Source of the DNA: CAXBDP01 sp963974465
Lineage (GTDB): Bacteria > Bacteroidota > Bacteroidia > Cytophagales > Cyclobacteriaceae
Length of the DNA: 64,000 bases
NCBI GenBank assembly: GCA_049340005.1
Contig: JBMPIY010000002.1
Strand: one strand, 5' to 3'
In this document: one piece after another, positions 60,211-64,000 of the stretch
Layout: each line of letters opens with the position of its first letter
Numbering within the stretch: position 1 is the first letter of the stretch
Translations under genes and position numbers: made by a program
Notes under the pieces: model-generated
What the model was told of the DNA's origin: nothing
What the model saw: the letters and a program-made list of their open reading frames with translations, nothing else
Database searches by the model: none

Positions 60211-61424
60211 TATCTCAACTTAAGTGTTGCCAATGTGATGATTGCCAAGAGTATCCCAACAATCCAAAACCTTGTAACTATTTTCGACTCATGCATTTCC
60301 ATCTTTTGATAATGGTGGTGCAAAGGCGACATTTTAAATATTCTTCTACCTTCTCCGTATTTCCTTTTGGTGTATTTGAAATAAGAGACTTGTATAATCA
60401 CTGATAAATTTTCGATTAGGAAAATGCCACAAAGCACAGGAATGAGCAGCTCCTTACGTACTGTCAAAGCCAAGACGGCAATAACACCACCGAGGGAAAG
60501 ACTACCTGTATCTCCCATAAAAACTTGAGCCGGATAGGCATTGTACCATAAAAAGCCGACACAAGCACCTACAAATGCCGCACAGAAAATCACCAACTCG
60601 CCAGAACCGGGTATGTACATTACATTCAAGTATTGGGAGAAAATGGCATTGCCTGAGATATAAGCAAAAATAGCTAAAGCCAAACCGATGATCGCGGAAG
60701 TTCCTGCTGCGAGGCCATCTAAGCCATCGGTAATATTTGCTCCATTGGATACGGCAGTGATGATTAGCACCACCCAAAGCACAAATAGAATTGGTGTAAC
60801 ATTTTCACCTAGAAAACCGAAAATTCTTGTGTAGTCGAGCTCATTGTCTTTGAAGAATGGAATTGTGGTTTTGTTAGATTTCACATCTTCAAAATTGATA
60901 GCTTCACCATCAACAGTTTGCTCAACTGCCACAGGACCCGTAAATTCTCTTACTTTCACATCTGGATGATAGAATAATGTGAGACCTACAATTAGTCCCA
61001 AACCTACTTGCCCAATGATTTTGAATTTACCTGCTAGGCCAGCTTTGTTCTTTTTGAACACTTTAATATAATCATCTGCAAAGCCAACCAAGCCTAACCA
61101 AATAGTAGCAGTCAGTAGCAAAATGATATAAATATTATCAAGTCTTGCGAAAAGCAATGCTGGAAATACAATGGCTGAGATAATAATCAGTCCACCCATT
61201 GTTGGTGTACCTTTTTTCTCAATCTGGCCTTGTAATCCCAAATCACGAACTTCCTCACCAATTTGCTTTTTGCGAAGCATGGCGATCAGTTTTTTACCAA
61301 AGAAAATCGTAATCAGCAAAGACAATACAGCAGCCATACCTGCACGGAATGAGATGTACTGGAATACACCTGCTCCCGGTAGGTCAAACTGTTGGTCGAG
61401 ATAGCTGAATAGGTTGTACAGCAT
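60210..61424 (-). CDS. mraY: Phospho-N-acetylmuramoyl-pentapeptide-transferase
   Basis: MraY makes lipid I by transferring phospho-MurNAc-pentapeptide to undecaprenyl phosphate. It is 404 residues (E. coli 360), with about ten membrane helices. Active-site motifs are KKGTPTMGGLIII, GFADDYIKVFKKNKAGL (Asp pair), SNGANITDGLDGLAAG, GDTGSLSLGGVIAVLA and SPLHHHYQKMEMHESKIVTRFWI. The extra length is an insertion of about 50 residues (KVREFTGPVAVEQTVDGEAINFEDVKSN region) between helices, which I regard as normal for Bacteroidota MraY. It contains no octamer. Confidence 0.97.
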   Translation of the reverse strand: MLYNLFSYLDQQFDLPGAGVFQYISFRAGMAAVLSLLITIFFGKKLIAMLRKKQIGEEVRDLGLQGQIEKKGTPTMGGLIIISAIVFPALLFARLDNIYIILLLTATIWLGLVGFADDYIKVFKKNKAGLAGKFKIIGQVGLGLIVGLTLFYHPDVKVREFTGPVAVEQTVDGEAINFEDVKSNKTTIPFFKDNELDYTRIFGFLGENVTPILFVLWVVLIITAVSNGANITDGLDGLAAGTSAIIGLALAIFAYISGNAIFSQYLNVMYIPGSGELVIFCAAFVGACVGFLWYNAYPAQVFMGDTGSLSLGGVIAVLALTVRKELLIPVLCGIFLIENLSVIIQVSYFKYTKRKYGEGRRIFKMSPLHHHYQKMEMHESKIVTRFWIVGILLAIITLATLKLR

Positions 61425-62897
61425 TTATCCTTGCTTTTCGTGTAACATTGCCAAAAATTCCTTTACTATTTCCCTATCATCAAAAGGAAATCTTTCACCC
61501 TTTATTTCTTGATAAGTTTCATGGCCTTTTCCAGCCACCAATATTATATCGCCCTTATTTGCTAATGTGCAGGCGGTTTTAATTCCCGCTTTCCGATCGC
61601 TAATTGTGAGTACTTTACGACGATTAGTCACGCTCACACCATCATACATTTCTTGCAGTATTTGATCAGGATCTTCGTCTCTAGGATTGTCAGAAGTAAG
61701 CACCACTTTGTCGCTAAACTTACAAGCTATCTGCGCCATCAATGGTCTTTTGCTTTTATCGCGATTGCCCCCACAACCAACCACCGTAATCACTTGCTCC
61801 TGTCCAGTTCGCACCGATTTTATGGTGTCAAGGACATTTTCCAAGGCATCAGGCGTGTGAGCATAATCTACAATTGCCGTAATTCCGGCATTATTGGCAA
61901 CCTGCTGAAAACGTCCTGAAGCAGGATCTGCCTGAGATAATGCCATCAAAGCTTCTTCCTCATCCTCACCAAGTAAATCAGCCACACCAAATACAGCCAT
62001 CAAATTGCTTGCATTGAAGTCGCCAATTAGCCTAAACCAAACCTGCTTATTGTCAATATCCAGCTCTAAGCCTTGCAGTGAATTGGTCAAAATCTTGGCC
62101 TTGTAATCAGCAGGGAAATGAATACCATACGTATGCTTACTGGCTTTGCAATTTTGTAACATCACTTGCCCGCGTTTATCATCGGCATTTACCAACGCAA
62201 AAGCGGTTTTGGGCAATTCATCAAAAAGCTTTTTCTTAGCCTTGATATAATTATCAAATGTTTGATGATAGTCTAAATGATCGTGTGTAATGTTTGTAAA
62301 AACAGCTCCTTTGAAAGTAAGCCCACTAATTCGCTCTTGTACAATCGCATGCGAGCTAGCTTCCATAAAGCAATATGCACAGCCTGCTTTCACCATTTCT
62401 GCCAATAGTCGATTGGTTTCAATAGCATCAGGTGTGGTAAGGCGGGAGGGAAAATCTTTCCCGTCTATTCGATTAACAACCGTGGAAAGCATTCCAACTT
62501 TATAGCCCAATTGCTGGAAAAGCTGATATAGCAAAGTCACAATAGTCGTTTTGCCATTAGTTCCGGTAATTGCCACCAATTGAAGGCGGGAGGATGGATT
62601 ATCATAAAAATTAGAAGCCATGATTCCCAAAGCCTTCGAAGCATCTTTAACCTGGACGTAAGAAATACCTCCCGCTAATTTTTCCGGCATTTCTTCACAT
62701 ATAATTACCGAAGCACCATTTTCAATTGCCTTAAGTATAAATGCATGCCCATCTATTATAGAACCCATTATTGCTACAAATGCAAAATCCTTCTGGACTT
62801 GTCTGGAGTCCATAGTGATGCCCGCAACTTCTACATCAGGATTTCCCGATGTAGCAAGTAATTGCACCTTATATAATATGTCCTTCAGTCCCTTCAT
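61425..62897 (-). CDS. murE: UDP-N-acetylmuramoylalanyl-D-glutamate--2,6-diaminopimelate ligase
   Basis: MurE adds the third residue of the peptidoglycan stem peptide. It is 490 residues. The P-loop VAITGTNGKTTIVTLLYQLF lies near residues 107-126, with the Lys carbamate region in ASSHAIVQERISGLTFKGAVFTNITHDHLDYHQTFDNY. The specificity motif LTSDNPRDEDP has DNPR, which indicates meso-diaminopimelate rather than lysine. It has three GCGGGAGG octamers (62442, 62586, 62668) within 235 bases, the densest cluster seen. It abuts mraY with no gap and overlaps ftsI by 4 bases. Confidence 0.97.
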   Translation of the reverse strand: MKGLKDILYKVQLLATSGNPDVEVAGITMDSRQVQKDFAFVAIMGSIIDGHAFILKAIENGASVIICEEMPEKLAGGISYVQVKDASKALGIMASNFYDNPSSRLQLVAITGTNGKTTIVTLLYQLFQQLGYKVGMLSTVVNRIDGKDFPSRLTTPDAIETNRLLAEMVKAGCAYCFMEASSHAIVQERISGLTFKGAVFTNITHDHLDYHQTFDNYIKAKKKLFDELPKTAFALVNADDKRGQVMLQNCKASKHTYGIHFPADYKAKILTNSLQGLELDIDNKQVWFRLIGDFNASNLMAVFGVADLLGEDEEEALMALSQADPASGRFQQVANNAGITAIVDYAHTPDALENVLDTIKSVRTGQEQVITVVGCGGNRDKSKRPLMAQIACKFSDKVVLTSDNPRDEDPDQILQEMYDGVSVTNRRKVLTISDRKAGIKTACTLANKGDIILVAGKGHETYQEIKGERFPFDDREIVKEFLAMLHEKQG

Positions 62898-64000
62898 TTC
62901 AATTGTAGCTTTACTGTATGTCCACCCGCTATTCTTGTTCCAGCAGCAGTTGATTGCTGACTTACTCTTCCTCTTCCGCTATATCGAACAGAGATGCCTC
63001 TATTTTCCAATAGGAATAGCGCATCTCTTAAAGTCATTCCTTCTACATTTGGCATAAGGCCATCTGTATTTGCCATTTGAGCAAATTTCACTTCTTGATT
63101 TTGCACCGAGCTACGAACCCATTCTACCGGCTCACTATAATTGGCTACAGCTTTCACTTGAAGCGTATTAATTATGGTCTCCAAATCTTCCGCATAGCCT
63201 GCCTTTATAAGTGGATAGCTATCTTCGTCAGAAGTCAAAGCCATTGATTTATGGAATTCATTATTGCCCGTGAATACCATATCTGCAATTTCTCTGAAAA
63301 CCGGCCCTGCCACTACATTGCCATAATAGCTACTCGTAGATGGCGCACCCACTACTACAATACATGAATAGCGTGGATCATCAGCGGGAAAATATCCTGC
63401 AAAGGATGATTGGTAAGTAATCTTATTTCCTTGACGGTAGCCCGACTGATCGAATGCGATTTGTGCAGTGCCTGTTTTACCAGCGATTTTGAAGTGAGCA
63501 CCTTTCAGGTTTGTCGCGGTTCCTTCTTCTACCACTCCTTCCATTGCTTCGCGCAAAGCTTTGATTGCACGATCGGAAGCCACCGAATTTTCAATCACTT
63601 CTACAGAATATTTTTGCTCAACCTCACTTCCTCTTCTGATTTCTGAAACCAAATAAGGCTTCACTAACACACCGTCATTTGCAATTGCATTGTATGCACT
63701 CAACATTTGAAGCGGCGAAAGTTTTAACTCATAGCCAATGCTCATCCAAGGTAGCGTTGTACCGTACCATTCTTTTGTGCCTGGACTTTTAACGTATGGA
63801 ATGCCCTCACCTTTGAGCTGAAAGCCAATTGGTTCATGTAAGTGAAATTTTTCTACGTACTTAATGAAATTGCCCGGATTGGCGCCAAAGTGTCTTTGAA
63901 TCAATTTGGAGATACCAACATTAGAAGAGTTCTGGAAAACTTCTTTTAGCGTAAGTATACCATAGCCACCTTCATTGGAGTCACGCATAATGCGATCGTA
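62894..64000 (-). CDS. ftsI: Penicillin-binding protein 3/FtsI-type transpeptidase (partial, N-terminus beyond window)
   Basis: This is a class B penicillin-binding protein that cross-links septal peptidoglycan with FtsW. About 368 residues are visible, and the frame stays open to the right edge, so the N-terminal anchor, dimerisation domain and SxxK serine lie outside. The visible part has SSNVG (SxN motif), KIAGKTGTAQIAFDQSG (KTG motif) and SSFAGYFPADDPRYSCIVVV. A C-terminal PASTA domain (MPNVEGMTLRDALFLLENRGISVRYSGRG) ends the protein. It overlaps murE by 4 bases. In Bacteroidota mraZ, rsmH and an ftsL-like gene would be expected further upstream. Confidence 0.95.
   Translation of the reverse strand, partial: YDRIMRDSNEGGYGILTLKEVFQNSSNVGISKLIQRHFGANPGNFIKYVEKFHLHEPIGFQLKGEGIPYVKSPGTKEWYGTTLPWMSIGYELKLSPLQMLSAYNAIANDGVLVKPYLVSEIRRGSEVEQKYSVEVIENSVASDRAIKALREAMEGVVEEGTATNLKGAHFKIAGKTGTAQIAFDQSGYRQGNKITYQSSFAGYFPADDPRYSCIVVVGAPSTSSYYGNVVAGPVFREIADMVFTGNNEFHKSMALTSDEDSYPLIKAGYAEDLETIINTLQVKAVANYSEPVEWVRSSVQNQEVKFAQMANTDGLMPNVEGMTLRDALFLLENRGISVRYSGRGRVSQQSTAAGTRIAGGHTVKLQLK

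Larger units (their letters stand above)
30726..62675. repeat. Iterated octamer GCGGGAGG (25 copies in this span)
   Basis: Exact GCGGGAGG on the plus strand starts at 30726, 32493, 35585, 38809, 42323, 46027, 47431, 51055, 55077, 57817, 62442 and 62586. The reverse complement starts at 33534, 35852, 37959, 41445, 45532, 48966, 50636, 51861, 55911, 56289, 59153, 59487 and 62668. Three more lie in the ribosomal cluster: 7549 (plus), 9557 and 22998 (minus). Spacing here is 82 to 3216 bases. Across all 28, 13 are plus and 15 minus, and 18 have A just before the motif; otherwise flanks show no obvious conservation. Near-matches such as CCTCCCGG (about 22275) appear rare by eye. Confidence 0.9.

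Noticed and set aside
30726..62675. GCGGGAGG as a Shine-Dalgarno sequence
   Set aside because: It contains GGAGG, but copies lie inside genes, in both orientations, and none sits 5-10 bases before a start codon I accept. Bacteroidota rarely use Shine-Dalgarno initiation.
30726..62675. GCGGGAGG copies as remnants of a CRISPR array, insertion sequence or dispersed repeat element
   Set aside because: Identity stops at the octamer apart from a mild preference for A before it. There is no regular spacing, longer shared flank, terminal inverted repeat or target duplication.

Overview
The window looks like chromosomal core genome from a member of the Bacteroidota, most likely order Cytophagales. 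The support is threefold. Promoters match the phylum's TTG-N19-TANNTTTG type rather than the E. coli -35/-10 type. Gliding-motility ABC transporter genes gldA, gldF and gldG are present. Small families typical of the phylum occur beside rpoC (DUF3467) and murA (DUF4290). Base composition is AT-rich (my rough impression is about 40% GC). I see no mobile element, CRISPR array, rRNA gene or prophage.

Positions 1-30.4 kb, all on the minus strand, form one continuous translation/transcription super-cluster. Read in the transcription direction (right to left) it is: tRNA-Tyr, tRNA-Gly, tRNA-Thr, tuf, tRNA-Trp, secE, nusG, rplK, rplA, rplJ, rplL, rpoB, rpoC, a DUF3467 gene, rpsL, rpsG, fusA, rpsJ, then the S10, spc and alpha operons from rplC to rpoA. 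rpoA runs off the left edge. Four canonical promoters divide the array, ahead of tRNA-Tyr, tRNA-Trp, rpsL and rplC. A strong intrinsic terminator follows rpsJ, and a possible attenuator lies between rplL and rpoB.

Positions 30.5-51.5 kb are mixed housekeeping genes. Plus-strand genes are a biotin carboxyl carrier protein, pyrH, frr, a glycosyltransferase, a UvrD/PcrA helicase, a DUF4290 gene, murA and an FMN reductase. Minus-strand genes are nadD, gmk, an anti-sigma/ECF sigma pair, a lipoprotein phosphodiesterase, acs, dnaN, and a six-gene run of purine nucleoside phosphorylase, SDR, gldA, gldF, gldG and a DUF4340-like gene.

Positions 51.5-64 kb hold the division and cell-wall (dcw) cluster on the minus strand: ftsI (cut by the right edge), murE, mraY, murD, ftsW, murG, murC, ftsQ, ftsA, ftsZ. 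It carries lipid-linked peptidoglycan precursor synthesis and septum assembly, mostly with 4-base start/stop overlaps.

The most unusual signal is an exact octamer, GCGGGAGG. I found it 28 times on the two strands, 25 of them in the right-hand 33.5 kb, where a rough composition estimate predicts fewer than one. It occurs in both orientations, in at least five of six reading frames and in two intergenic spacers, so selection appears to act on DNA rather than protein. It matches E. coli Chi (GCTGGTGG) at six of eight bases. A Chi-like recombination site is one hypothesis; an uptake, methylation or other protein-binding site is equally open. MurA also has Asp in place of the usual active-site Cys, which predicts intrinsic fosfomycin resistance.
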